Part shown: in pieces, positions 16,917 to 24,574 of the stretch | Layout: the number at the start of each line of letters is the position of its first letter | How positions within the stretch are numbered: position 1 is the stretch's first letter | Assembly: GCA_964606695.1 (NCBI GenBank) | Contig: CAZSHG010000001.1 | Span: forward strand, 1-64,000 | Direction: 5' to 3' | Length of the DNA stretch: 64,000 nt | DNA from: CAZSHG01 sp964606695 [NCBI: uncultured bacterium] | Lineage (GTDB): Bacteria; UBP14; UBA6098 | Translations under genes and position numbers: made by a program | Notes under the pieces: generated by a model | What the model saw: only the letters and a program-made list of their open reading frames with translations | Databases searched by the model: none | Told to the model about the DNA's origin: nothing

Positions 16917-16976
16917 GGCCTTCCTACCGGTTAAAATCCCAATGTTGGGGTATAACTCTCAATCGGCGGGAAGGCC
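16917..16976. repeat. Interrupted inverted repeat GGCCTTCC...GGAAGGCC
   Basis: Perfect 8-base arms (16917-16924 and 16969-16976) are separated by 44 bases that include the small palindrome CCCAATGTTGGG. It lies between the end of the receptor gene and the LolC/E gene. No T-run follows, so it is not a classical terminator; it could be a processing site or a remnant of a REP-like element. No second copy was noticed in the window. Confidence 0.35.
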
Positions 16977-16993
16977 GGGCTAATCGAACTCGA

Positions 16994-19132
16994 TCAGAAT
17001 GCCCTAAGCCGAACTCCGGCTTTGAATTGCGGTATCCCCGCGGTGATCATCTCCAGGTCTTCGTATGTGTGGATTTCCTGACTTAGGATATTATCGACCA
17101 TGCCGAATATCTCGTAGCGGTCATCGAATTTGAAATTCAATCCGGCGTCGAGTTGTATATAGTCTTCGAGTTCTAATTCTTCTGATACGTCGTTCCAGTT
17201 CCAGACCTTGCGACCCATGGCGAAATTCATCCCCACATAACCACCGAATCCAAACCAGGAATTGAGAGACTCGTAACCAGACAACTTCGCGGAAGCCGTC
17301 ATGCCGGGATAATATGGCAATGATTTACCGGTCTCCATATTCTCGTTGTGTGTGCAATTGAAAGCCCCCTCGAATGCGAAATCGCGGAAGAAATAATAAC
17401 TCAATTTGATTTCGCCGCCAAATATGGTGGCCTTGTGGATATTCTGCCGGATGTAAATATCCAGCTCGGTCGTATCGACCGATGTTTCGGATGATTCGAT
17501 AATGTATTCGGTGTGATCGTAGATAGGCGTTATCATATCCGTCATAGCGGTGTAATATCCATCGATAAAAATCCTCATCCGCGAAACAGGCATAAACTCC
17601 ATTCCCCCCGTAACTCCGGTGGAATACTCCGGTTTCAAATCGGGATTGCCCTCGCGACGATAATCGCCGTGGCCGTATGATTCCTCGTATAAATCCTGCA
17701 CAGTCGGCGCGCGGAAACCTCGCCCTATCGAAAGTCGTAGGTCCATCATTTCCACAGGCGAATATTTCGCGGTCAGTTTCGGTGTGATAACGCCGTCGAT
17801 ATTTTCGACCCTATCGTATCTAACAGCTCCCAACAACGACAGTTTGCCGGGCGACCATTCGTGCTGAAAGAAAAAACCGGTCGCAGTCTGGTTTTTCTCC
17901 TCGACCGAAGTTCGCCGGAAATTGCGATAAATATATTCCCCGCCGATCAGAAGGTAATTATCCGCGAATCCGCCGTATCCGAGCGTTATCTGAGTTTCCG
18001 CGATCTCGTTCTTTTCGGAATTAATTTCGCCGTTCCATCGAGTGTAATAACCGGATACTTTTATATCAAGATTTTCCGTCGGCGCGTAATCCAGATCGAC
18101 CTTCGGAGTAATCAACCAGGATTCATAATCGGTCCCGCGAAAAGAGCTGTGCGACGACATATAGAACATCTGGGCACCGGCGGAAATTTCATCCGATAAG
18201 TCGGCGTCCACATTCTGGAGCAATGTAAATTTGTCGTAACCCAGTTCGCCCAACCTATGCGCCGGCGCGAGCACCGAATCGCCGTCGGTCTTTTCCCATC
18301 CGGCGAAGGCGTTATAACGAACGTCCTTGTTGACCGAGCCATTGTTGATTAACGAATAATATTGTGTATTCCGACTGCCGCCATAAGCCGTGAAAAGCGT
18401 TCGTGGATTTACTCCGCCGCGTTTCGTAATTATATTCAATGCTCCACCGAGTCCCTCGCTCCCGTATTGCGCCGAAGCCGCCCCTTTCACCACCTCGACC
18501 TGTTCGACAGCTTCCGGAGGGACAATATTGATGTTCGCGCCGGTATGCCAATGTGAACTGACAATTCGCGCGCCGTCCATCATGACAAGGCTATAGTGCG
18601 CCGGCAACCCGTTGATTGATACAATCTTATCATAAGGTTGCCCGGATCCGGTGCCGCCCTCCACACTGACTCCGGGAACATAAGCTACAACCTCCGAAAT
18701 ATCACATGGCGAAACCCGTTCTATGTCGATATCACGAACAACCAATGTGATTTCGGGCGTGTCCTCAAGAAGTTGCGTCCTTCGGGTGGGCGTAGATACC
18801 TCCACCGCCCTACCCATAATAGGCGAACTCACCAGCCTTATATCGAGCGCGGTCTCCATCCCGGCCTGCACTTCGACGTCGTCGATAATCTGCGTTGAAT
18901 AACCGATGTGCGAAACCTTAATAGAATATACTCCCGCGGGTATGTTCCGAAGCGAATATCTTCCATCGGTATCCGCACCGGCAGATCGATTTAGAGATTC
19001 GATTCGCACGTTCGCGCCGGATAAGGTTTTGCCGATTTCGGCGTCGTTTATTCTTCCGGTAATATTACCGGTTTCCTGTGCGAAAACACAGATAGCGAGG
19101 ATTGCGATCAATAAAACAATTCTCGGCTTCAT
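16994..19132 (-). CDS. TonB-dependent outer-membrane receptor
   Basis: The start at 19132 (MKPRIVLLIAILAICVFAQ) gives a proper signal peptide with AAAGGG upstream; an ATG 36 bases earlier would spoil it. The 712-residue protein has an N-terminal carboxypeptidase-regulatory-like beta domain (about 20-100, GRINDAEIGKTLSGANVRIE), a plug (about 125-235, with VSINGLPAHYSLVMMDGARI and QYGSEGLGGALNIITKRGG) and a barrel ending in aromatic RLRAF. It imports a large ligand through the outer membrane with TonB energy; the ligand is not evident, although cobalamin- or siderophore-type receptors have this size. It lies between lysS and the LolC/E gene. Confidence 0.93.
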   Translation of the reverse strand: MKPRIVLLIAILAICVFAQETGNITGRINDAEIGKTLSGANVRIESLNRSAGADTDGRYSLRNIPAGVYSIKVSHIGYSTQIIDDVEVQAGMETALDIRLVSSPIMGRAVEVSTPTRRTQLLEDTPEITLVVRDIDIERVSPCDISEVVAYVPGVSVEGGTGSGQPYDKIVSINGLPAHYSLVMMDGARIVSSHWHTGANINIVPPEAVEQVEVVKGAASAQYGSEGLGGALNIITKRGGVNPRTLFTAYGGSRNTQYYSLINNGSVNKDVRYNAFAGWEKTDGDSVLAPAHRLGELGYDKFTLLQNVDADLSDEISAGAQMFYMSSHSSFRGTDYESWLITPKVDLDYAPTENLDIKVSGYYTRWNGEINSEKNEIAETQITLGYGGFADNYLLIGGEYIYRNFRRTSVEEKNQTATGFFFQHEWSPGKLSLLGAVRYDRVENIDGVITPKLTAKYSPVEMMDLRLSIGRGFRAPTVQDLYEESYGHGDYRREGNPDLKPEYSTGVTGGMEFMPVSRMRIFIDGYYTAMTDMITPIYDHTEYIIESSETSVDTTELDIYIRQNIHKATIFGGEIKLSYYFFRDFAFEGAFNCTHNENMETGKSLPYYPGMTASAKLSGYESLNSWFGFGGYVGMNFAMGRKVWNWNDVSEELELEDYIQLDAGLNFKFDDRYEIFGMVDNILSQEIHTYEDLEMITAGIPQFKAGVRLRAF

Positions 19133-19210
19133 TGACGTGCCCTTTCGTTTAATTCCAACATAGGGCAATATAATCCATGCAACCCGAAGGGCAAATGGAT
19201 TCCCGATGAA

Positions 19211-20815
19211 TTACCTCGGTTTCACGAGCGGGAACGGGATAACTTCCTTTATCGCGCGAGCGCCCGCCAGTATCGTTACGAGCCGTCCGATACCGACTCC
19301 CATCCCTCCCGTGGGCGGCATCCCGTGTTCCAGGGCGGTGAGAAAATCCTCGTCAACGACGTTCGGAGCTTCCTCGTCGCCTTGCTTCGCCTGTTCGACT
19401 TGCGCTTCCATGCGCTTACGCTGATCCAGCGGATCATTCAACTCGCTGAAAGCGTTCGCTATTTCCTTGCCCAGAAAAAAAAGCTCGAATCGCTCGGTTA
19501 GTTCGGGATTGTCCGCTTTGCGCTTGGCCAACGGTGACAATCCCACTGGATAATCGATAAGAAAAACCGGCTCGATCAACGTCGGCTCGACCGTCTCGGA
19601 AAACAGCTTATCCACCAGCGACCAGTAGGGTAAGGTCGGATTGTAATCGATTTCGTTGGTCTCGAAATATTCGATAAGGTCGTTTTTCTCCGCTTGCATA
19701 ACATCTATCCCGGTTGCTTCGACAATAGCACCCATAAAGGATTTGCGAGGGAAAGGAGTAACAAGCGGTATTTCCTCGCCGTCGTATTTAAGGATGATTT
19801 CATCGTCATCTTGGCTTAATCGCTCAGGGAGTAATTCACCTTCTTTATCGTAGATCGGTTTCCCCTCGATGTAATCGGCAACTGCCCTCGCGGATGCCAC
19901 AACCATGCCCTCCGCCAGTTCCATCATGCGGTTGTAATCGGCGTATGCCTCATACATTTCGAGTAGAGTGAATTCAGGATTGTGCTCCCTATCGACACCC
20001 TCGTTGCGAAAGACCTTGCCCATCTCGTAAACGCGCTCGAAACCACCCACAATAAGGCGTTTCAGGTAGAGTTCCGTGGCTATTCGCAGATAGAGGTCGA
20101 TGTCCAGCGCGTTGTGATGCGTGGTGAAGGGCCGTGCAGACGCGCCGCCGTATAACGGCGTGAGGGCGGGCGTTTCCAGCTCGATATAGCCCTCTTCTTC
20201 GAGATATTTCCTAATGGTCTTGATTACAATCGCCCGAACCAGAAAATTCCGTTTCACCTCGGGATTCACCAGCAAATCGAGGTAGCGTTGGCGCAGACGT
20301 AGATCCGGATCGGTCAAACCGTGGTATTTTTCAGGAAGTGGCAGAAGCGATTTGGAAATGAGCTCCCAATTTTGCACCATCAATGTCGCCTCGCCGGTAT
20401 GCGTGGTGAAAAGCTCTCCCTCCGCCGTGATAAAGTCACCGATGTCCAGCTCTTTCGCGCGGTCGTAAGCTCCCTCGTCCCCTTCCATCTTTTCTTCTAC
20501 GATATTTTTTCGGATATAGACCTGGAACTCGCCGGTGCCGTCCTGAATTACAACGAACATCGACTTGCCATGCGACCTCACCGCGGTTATTCTACCCGCC
20601 AATCGGCGGATCGCGCCCGGACGCTTAACTTCCCTATCTTCCGCAATTTGCTTGAGATTATCCCAATCCGCACGCACCGATTCTATTGTAACTCGTCCAT
20701 CCGGAATTCGCGCCGGATATGGATCGATACCCGTATCGTGTAGATGCTGTAATTTAGCTAACCTCACCGCATGGTGGTCGGTCGGGTCGATATTTTCCAG
20801 ATAATTATCGCTCAT
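19211..20815 (-). CDS. lysS: Lysyl-tRNA synthetase, class II
   Basis: The enzyme charges tRNA-Lys in the cytoplasm. The 534 residues contain the OB-fold anticodon-binding domain (about 60-175) and a class II catalytic core with motif 2 FRNEGVDREHNPEFTLLEMY (about 270-289) and motif 3 GGMGVGIGRLV (about 500-510). It ends in FPLVKPR. A segment of about 55 residues around 310-365 (GEEIPLVTPFPRKSF) is a known insertion of this family. The ATG overlaps the end of the upstream lipoprotein gene by 11 bases and its GGAG lies within that gene, so the two are coupled. The 78-base gap to the receptor gene shows no terminator. Confidence 0.97.
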   Translation of the reverse strand: MSDNYLENIDPTDHHAVRLAKLQHLHDTGIDPYPARIPDGRVTIESVRADWDNLKQIAEDREVKRPGAIRRLAGRITAVRSHGKSMFVVIQDGTGEFQVYIRKNIVEEKMEGDEGAYDRAKELDIGDFITAEGELFTTHTGEATLMVQNWELISKSLLPLPEKYHGLTDPDLRLRQRYLDLLVNPEVKRNFLVRAIVIKTIRKYLEEEGYIELETPALTPLYGGASARPFTTHHNALDIDLYLRIATELYLKRLIVGGFERVYEMGKVFRNEGVDREHNPEFTLLEMYEAYADYNRMMELAEGMVVASARAVADYIEGKPIYDKEGELLPERLSQDDDEIILKYDGEEIPLVTPFPRKSFMGAIVEATGIDVMQAEKNDLIEYFETNEIDYNPTLPYWSLVDKLFSETVEPTLIEPVFLIDYPVGLSPLAKRKADNPELTERFELFFLGKEIANAFSELNDPLDQRKRMEAQVEQAKQGDEEAPNVVDEDFLTALEHGMPPTGGMGVGIGRLVTILAGARAIKEVIPFPLVKPR

Positions 20816-21950
20816 TTTGAATCTCCGTTTCCTTTTTACTTTTGCCGATTGCTATCAGTTCGCCCTCCTCGGTCGCGAGGAACATCTTCGAATCATATAT
20901 AATAGGTTCCGCGGAAATCGGCGCGTTGGTTTCTAACTGCGATTCGATTTCGCCCGTTCCGTAATGTATAAGCGAAATTCGCCCACTTGCACCTATAGTT
21001 ACGATATCCTTGCCCCAGATTATCGGCCCTACAATGGATGGTTCGCCGATGTCTGTTTGCCATAGTATCCCGCCCTCGCCGAGATCCCCCGCGAAACATA
21101 TTCCTCTGCGGGTTACTCCGAATATAGTCGGCCCACTGCAGGCCACCGGAGCAATCAATTCGCCCGACGCGTGAATTTCAACCCGAATTACGCCGTCCAG
21201 TGTAATTACCGGGATTCGCCCCGAATGTGCCGGCACGATGACATGGTCGGGTATGACCACCGGCGGCCCCGATGCGTTTTTCGGGATATCTATTCGCCAT
21301 CGCACTACGCCGGAATCCGCCGCTATACAATACAGCGCGCCGTTCTGGTCGGCTACGAAAAGCAGGCTGTCCCGAAATCCCGGCTCGTTCTCGATTACAG
21401 CGTCCTCCAGACCCACGCGCCATATCTTCTCGCCCGATTCCAGATCCAGCGCGAAGAGTGCGCCTACCGCAGTCGAATAAAAAATCCTGTCGCCGCAAAT
21501 TATCGGCGACGAAGCCGCACGGTCGCTCTTCTTCGACCACAGGAAACCGCCATCGAAAACATCGTAGCAACGAAGCTTGTTATAGATACTCCTCCCGGCG
21601 ATTACCAACCTGCCGTCGGAATACGTAAGTCCGTCCTCAACGGCGACGTCCGTCCAGATATTCCCGATCTTCTCGCCGGTCTCGGCGTCCACCGCCATCA
21701 TCCTTCTCGTCCCGGTGCCTATGAACACCGCGCCTTCGCCCGCAGTTGGAGTAGCCAATATGGGCACCTTCAGATTCGTTCGCCAGAGTTCGACAAGTTC
21801 GCCCTCCGCCCTTCCTGCGGAAGCCCAATTGGCGCAATCGCCTCGCGGAACCGGCCAGACCGGAACTTCGACATCCCTTTCGCGAAGGTGTATAGGCCCT
21901 GAACAGGCGAGGAACAACAACGGTAATATTATGAAAATCGCTTTTTTCAT
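20805..21950 (-). CDS. BamB-like PQQ-repeat beta-propeller lipoprotein
   Basis: The 381-residue protein has a lipoprotein signal (MKKAIFIILPLLFLACSG, cysteine at 16) and repeated propeller blades with the PQQ-type signature (for example VFIGTGTRRMMAVDAETGEK, FYSTAVGALFALDLESGEK, LYCIAADSGVVRWRIDIP). This is the architecture of BamB in the outer-membrane barrel assembly machinery, but such propellers have many roles, so the gene symbol is not given. A promoter-like site begins 8 bases upstream and no Shine-Dalgarno is present. It is the first gene of the minus-strand lysS group. Confidence 0.85.
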   Translation of the reverse strand: MKKAIFIILPLLFLACSGPIHLRERDVEVPVWPVPRGDCANWASAGRAEGELVELWRTNLKVPILATPTAGEGAVFIGTGTRRMMAVDAETGEKIGNIWTDVAVEDGLTYSDGRLVIAGRSIYNKLRCYDVFDGGFLWSKKSDRAASSPIICGDRIFYSTAVGALFALDLESGEKIWRVGLEDAVIENEPGFRDSLLFVADQNGALYCIAADSGVVRWRIDIPKNASGPPVVIPDHVIVPAHSGRIPVITLDGVIRVEIHASGELIAPVACSGPTIFGVTRRGICFAGDLGEGGILWQTDIGEPSIVGPIIWGKDIVTIGASGRISLIHYGTGEIESQLETNAPISAEPIIYDSKMFLATEEGELIAIGKSKKETEIQNER

Positions 21951-21958
21951 AATTTAAT

Positions 21959-21987
21959 AAAATACTTTCCTTTCGTATGAATCGCAA
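21959..21987 (-). promoter_or_regulatory. Promoter of the BamB-like/lysS operon, probably leaderless
   Basis: On the minus strand TTGCGA (21982-21987), 17 bases, TATTTT (21959-21964). The -10 box ends only 8 bases before the ATG at 21950, so transcription would begin at about the second base before the start codon. There is no ribosome binding site. Confidence 0.55.
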
Positions 21988-22002
21988 CTTATATATCGCC
22001 AT

Positions 22003-22036
22003 GGCGGAGTTTGTATTGCAAAACGCTTACTCCGCC
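22003..22036. promoter_or_regulatory. Inverted repeat between divergent promoters, possible operator
   Basis: GGCGGAGT (22003-22010) and ACTCCGCC (22029-22036) form a perfect 8-base inverted repeat with an 18-base centre. It overlaps the -35 box of the plus-strand HD gene promoter and lies upstream of the minus-strand promoter. A two-turn spacing (centre to centre 26 bases) could suit a dimeric regulator; a hairpin is the alternative. Confidence 0.4.
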
Positions 22037-22043
22037 TTATCTT
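22016..22043 (+). promoter_or_regulatory. Candidate promoter of the HD-domain/MFS operon
   Basis: TTGCAA (22016-22021), 16 bases, TATCTT (22038-22043). The next gene has its ATG at 22066 with AGGAGG before it, leaving a short leader of about 15 bases. It lies inside the inverted repeat at 22003-22036. Confidence 0.45.
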
Positions 22044-22065
22044 ATATGTAAAATTAGGAGGTAAA

Positions 22066-22617
22066 ATGAATCGAGAAGAAGCACTCGAACTTGTAAAGAA
22101 GAATGTTAAAAAGAAAAACCTTATCAAACACATGCTTGCTGTAGAAGCCGCAATGAATGCTCTCGCGGGAAGGTTGGGCGGCGACCCAGAAAAATGGGCG
22201 TTGGCAGGACTTCTACACGACCTCGACTACGACAAAACCGAAAACGATTTCGCGCGCCACGGTCTTTTATCGGCGGAACTGCTCGAAGCCGAGGGAATCG
22301 AGCCGGAGATAGTTCACGCGGTCAAAGCGCATCCCGCCCACGAATCCTGCCCGCCGGAAAACAAGATGGACTGGGCACTTCACGCGGTCGATGGACTGAC
22401 AGGGCTCGTCGTGTCTGCCACCTTAATGCACCCCGAACGCAAACTCAAAGCCGTCGATAAAGATTTCGTCCTGCGCCGTTTCGACGAGAAACGCTTTTCC
22501 GCCAACGTCGATCGCGACCAGATCCGCAAATGCGCCAATCTCGGCCTCGACCTCGACGAATTCGTCGAAATAACCCTCGGCGCAATGCAGTCCATCGATA
22601 AGGACTTGGGGCTGTAA
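22066..22617 (+). CDS. HD-domain phosphohydrolase-like protein
   Basis: The protein has 183 residues with the metal-binding pattern of the HD superfamily: His22 (KHMLAVEAAM), His51-Asp52 (LLHDLDYDK) and later KAHPAH (about 88-93) and HAVDGL (about 107-112). Proteins of this small type (HDIG family) are cytoplasmic and often hydrolyse phosphoesters of nucleotides; the substrate here is unknown. AGGAGG lies 5 bases before the ATG. The gene runs with the following MFS transporter, 3 bases apart. Confidence 0.88.
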   Translation: MNREEALELVKKNVKKKNLIKHMLAVEAAMNALAGRLGGDPEKWALAGLLHDLDYDKTENDFARHGLLSAELLEAEGIEPEIVHAVKAHPAHESCPPENKMDWALHAVDGLTGLVVSATLMHPERKLKAVDKDFVLRRFDEKRFSANVDRDQIRKCANLGLDLDEFVEITLGAMQSIDKDLGL

Positions 22618-22620
22618 AAC

Positions 22621-23880
22621 ATGCCGGAGCGCACGCCGAAAGGGGGAATCTTCGCATGGGCGATGTTCGATTTCGCCAACACGATATTTTCCATGAATGT
22701 CGTGTCGCTCTATTTCGCGGTTTTCATAGTTGATAATCTGGGCGGCAAACCCATATATTACAGCATCGCAACCAGCGCCTCGATGATACTGGTAGTGTTC
22801 CTGTCTCCGCTTCTCGGCCATTGGACAGACATCGTGGGCAGGCGAAAACCATCGTTATTAATTTCGACAATAATCTGTTGCGCCGCTACCGTCGCTATAG
22901 GTTTCTCCGCGAAGTTCGGTTCCGGCGCTTTCTTTTTATTGGCGATGTTCGTCGTTGCGAATACAGCCTTCCAACTCGGCCTCGTTTTTTACAATTCACT
23001 CCTGCCCGATATCGCTCCAACCGGTAAAATCGGGCTGGTCAGCGGCATCGGAGTGGCACTTGGTTATCTTGGGGCAATATTCGGAATGCTGATGGTGATG
23101 CCATTCAACGAGGGAACGTTACTCGGCTGGAACATCCCCTTTATAGAGGGCGGAGGCCGTTCCGCGACATTCATTCCCACGGCGATTCTTTTCTTCGTTT
23201 TCTCGATACCGACTTTCATCTGGGTGAAAGAAAAGTGCCGTCCTCAACCGTTATCGTGTGACGAGAAACCTTACGATAAAATAATCGAGACACTACGCGA
23301 CTCGAAAAAATATCCCGGCATTCGGAGGTTTCTGGTCGCAACTTTCCTTTTCCAGGAGGGAATTCAGACCGCAATCGTGTTCATGGCGGTTTATGCGGAC
23401 AAAGCTATGGGCATGCCCGATTCTGCCAAAGTCCCGTTTTTCATTGTATCGACAATAGGCGCGGCCGTGGGATCATGGATTTTCGGGAGATTAACCGACA
23501 GCTTCTCGCCGAAAAGAATCCTGTCCCTGGTGCTCATCGGCTGGGTCATTTCACTACTGCTACTCCTGCCGATTACGACGGAATTGCCGTTCTATGTCCT
23601 CGGCGTTGTTATCGGCGCGCTTCTGGGCGGCGTCCCCACCGCCGCGCGACCGCTTCTACTGGAACTGACTCCTCCGGAAGCCGTGGGCAGGTTTTTCGGA
23701 TTATATTCGCTCTCCGGCAAAGCCGCCGCGATAATCGGCCCCCTTATATGGGGAGCAGTAGTCCTGATACTCGAACCTCTTGGTGAAAATTTCGCATACC
23801 GGAGTGCTGTTGTAAGCTTGATAATCCTGATTATCTCCGGTTATTTTGTGCTACTACCGCTCAAACATAGGGCAAAATAA
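22621..23880 (+). CDS. MFS transporter, UMF1/Atg22-like family
   Basis: This 419-residue protein has 12 predicted membrane helices. Its N-terminus (GIFAWAMFDFANTIFSMNVV) is the hallmark of UMF1 (unknown major facilitator) proteins related to yeast Atg22, and the loop after helix 2 has GHWTDIVGRRKP, the usual MFS motif A region. The substrate is unknown; Atg22 exports amino acids from the vacuole. No clear ribosome binding site is present, so translation probably depends on the HD gene 3 bases upstream. A hairpin follows the stop. Confidence 0.9.
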   Translation: MPERTPKGGIFAWAMFDFANTIFSMNVVSLYFAVFIVDNLGGKPIYYSIATSASMILVVFLSPLLGHWTDIVGRRKPSLLISTIICCAATVAIGFSAKFGSGAFFLLAMFVVANTAFQLGLVFYNSLLPDIAPTGKIGLVSGIGVALGYLGAIFGMLMVMPFNEGTLLGWNIPFIEGGGRSATFIPTAILFFVFSIPTFIWVKEKCRPQPLSCDEKPYDKIIETLRDSKKYPGIRRFLVATFLFQEGIQTAIVFMAVYADKAMGMPDSAKVPFFIVSTIGAAVGSWIFGRLTDSFSPKRILSLVLIGWVISLLLLLPITTELPFYVLGVVIGALLGGVPTAARPLLLELTPPEAVGRFFGLYSLSGKAAAIIGPLIWGAVVLILEPLGENFAYRSAVVSLIILIISGYFVLLPLKHRAK

Positions 23881-23903
23881 AAAAGCGCCGCGATAGCGGC
23901 GCT
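23877..23903 (-). terminator. Terminator between converging genes
   Basis: A perfect 8-base stem AGCGCCGC/GCGGCGCT with a 4-base loop (23884-23903). On the minus strand it is followed by TTTTTATTTT, so it clearly ends the secreted-protein gene at 23933-24454. It may also stop the plus-strand transport gene, although the downstream bases there are less T-rich. Confidence 0.85.
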
Positions 23904-23932
23904 AATCTAAACAACACGGATTAAGAGTTAAC

Positions 23933-24454
23933 CTACTTGAGAAGTATTACTTTCCCGCTAAATTTCTGGTTGCCCATTGAGATGTTGTATAGATAGGTTC
24001 CGCTGGGTAATTCGCCAGCGTCGAAATCGAGGTTATATGTTCCACGATTAACCTCTTTATTCTCTCCGTAAACCAATCTGCCATTGACATCGTAAAACCG
24101 CGCTAATAATAATCCCTGCTCAGGAACGCTAATTTCGAATCGCGTAACGGCATTGAAGGGATTCGGATACGCCGATCCAATCTCGAGTTTGTCAGGCAGT
24201 TTCTGGTCCTCGGGGGGTTTTTCTTCGATGGCCATCGAACTGCCCATCAATGCTCCGATGAAACCCGCGTAATTATTGAATGAACCTCCTGAAGACATGC
24301 AGATTACCGCCTGCCCGATCGAAGCGAGATTGCTATATCCGCCGCCGGTTATTGTCCCGCCGCCATTATCCTGAACGTGGGCTTTCTCTTCCTGCGCGAA
24401 AACCGACGCACAGGTAAGAAAGAAAATAATCGTAATTGTTATAATAACCTTCAT
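23933..24454 (-). CDS. Small secreted protein with T9SS-type C-terminal sorting domain
   Basis: A signal peptide (MKVIITITIIFFLTCASVFA) is followed by a short glycine-rich module (about 30-65, GGGYSNLASIGQAV and NNYAGFIGAL), a pattern common in front of Por/T9SS tails. From about residue 90 there is the sorting/FlgD-like domain: AYPNPFNAVTRFEI, LLARFYDVNGRLVYG and LPSGTYLYNIS, ending KVILLK. Proteins with this tail are usually exported and attached to the cell surface. AAAGGAG precedes the ATG. 173 residues is short for such a protein, so the passenger is small. Confidence 0.85.
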   Translation of the reverse strand: MKVIITITIIFFLTCASVFAQEEKAHVQDNGGGTITGGGYSNLASIGQAVICMSSGGSFNNYAGFIGALMGSSMAIEEKPPEDQKLPDKLEIGSAYPNPFNAVTRFEISVPEQGLLLARFYDVNGRLVYGENKEVNRGTYNLDFDAGELPSGTYLYNISMGNQKFSGKVILLK

Positions 24455-24484
24455 AGAGATCTCCTTTATTTCAATTCATATAAC

Positions 24485-24512
24485 AATATAAGATATGAGT
24501 TTTCAAAGGCAA
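24485..24512 (-). promoter_or_regulatory. Candidate promoter of the small T9SS-type protein gene
   Basis: On the minus strand TTGCCT (24507-24512), 16 bases, TATATT (24485-24490), about 30 bases before the ATG at 24454, with AAAGGAG in the leader. Confidence 0.5.
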
Positions 24513-24527
24513 GTTATTTTTAGAGAG

Positions 24528-24555
24528 AAAAAAGCCCCAAAAAACGGGAGGCTTT
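24528..24555 (-). terminator. Rho-independent terminator of the Ycf48-like gene
   Basis: On the minus strand AAAGCC-TCCC / GGGG-CTTT pairing with one bulge, loop GTTTTTT, then a run of six T and CTCTC. It lies 20 bases after the stop of the gene at 24575-26590. Confidence 0.75.
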
Positions 24556-24574
24556 CTAAGCGAATTCTCTTTTC

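Noticed and set aside
21171-21902. 243-codon plus-strand frame opposite the BamB-like gene
   Set aside because: No domain and it opposes a gene with clear propeller repeats and a lipoprotein signal.
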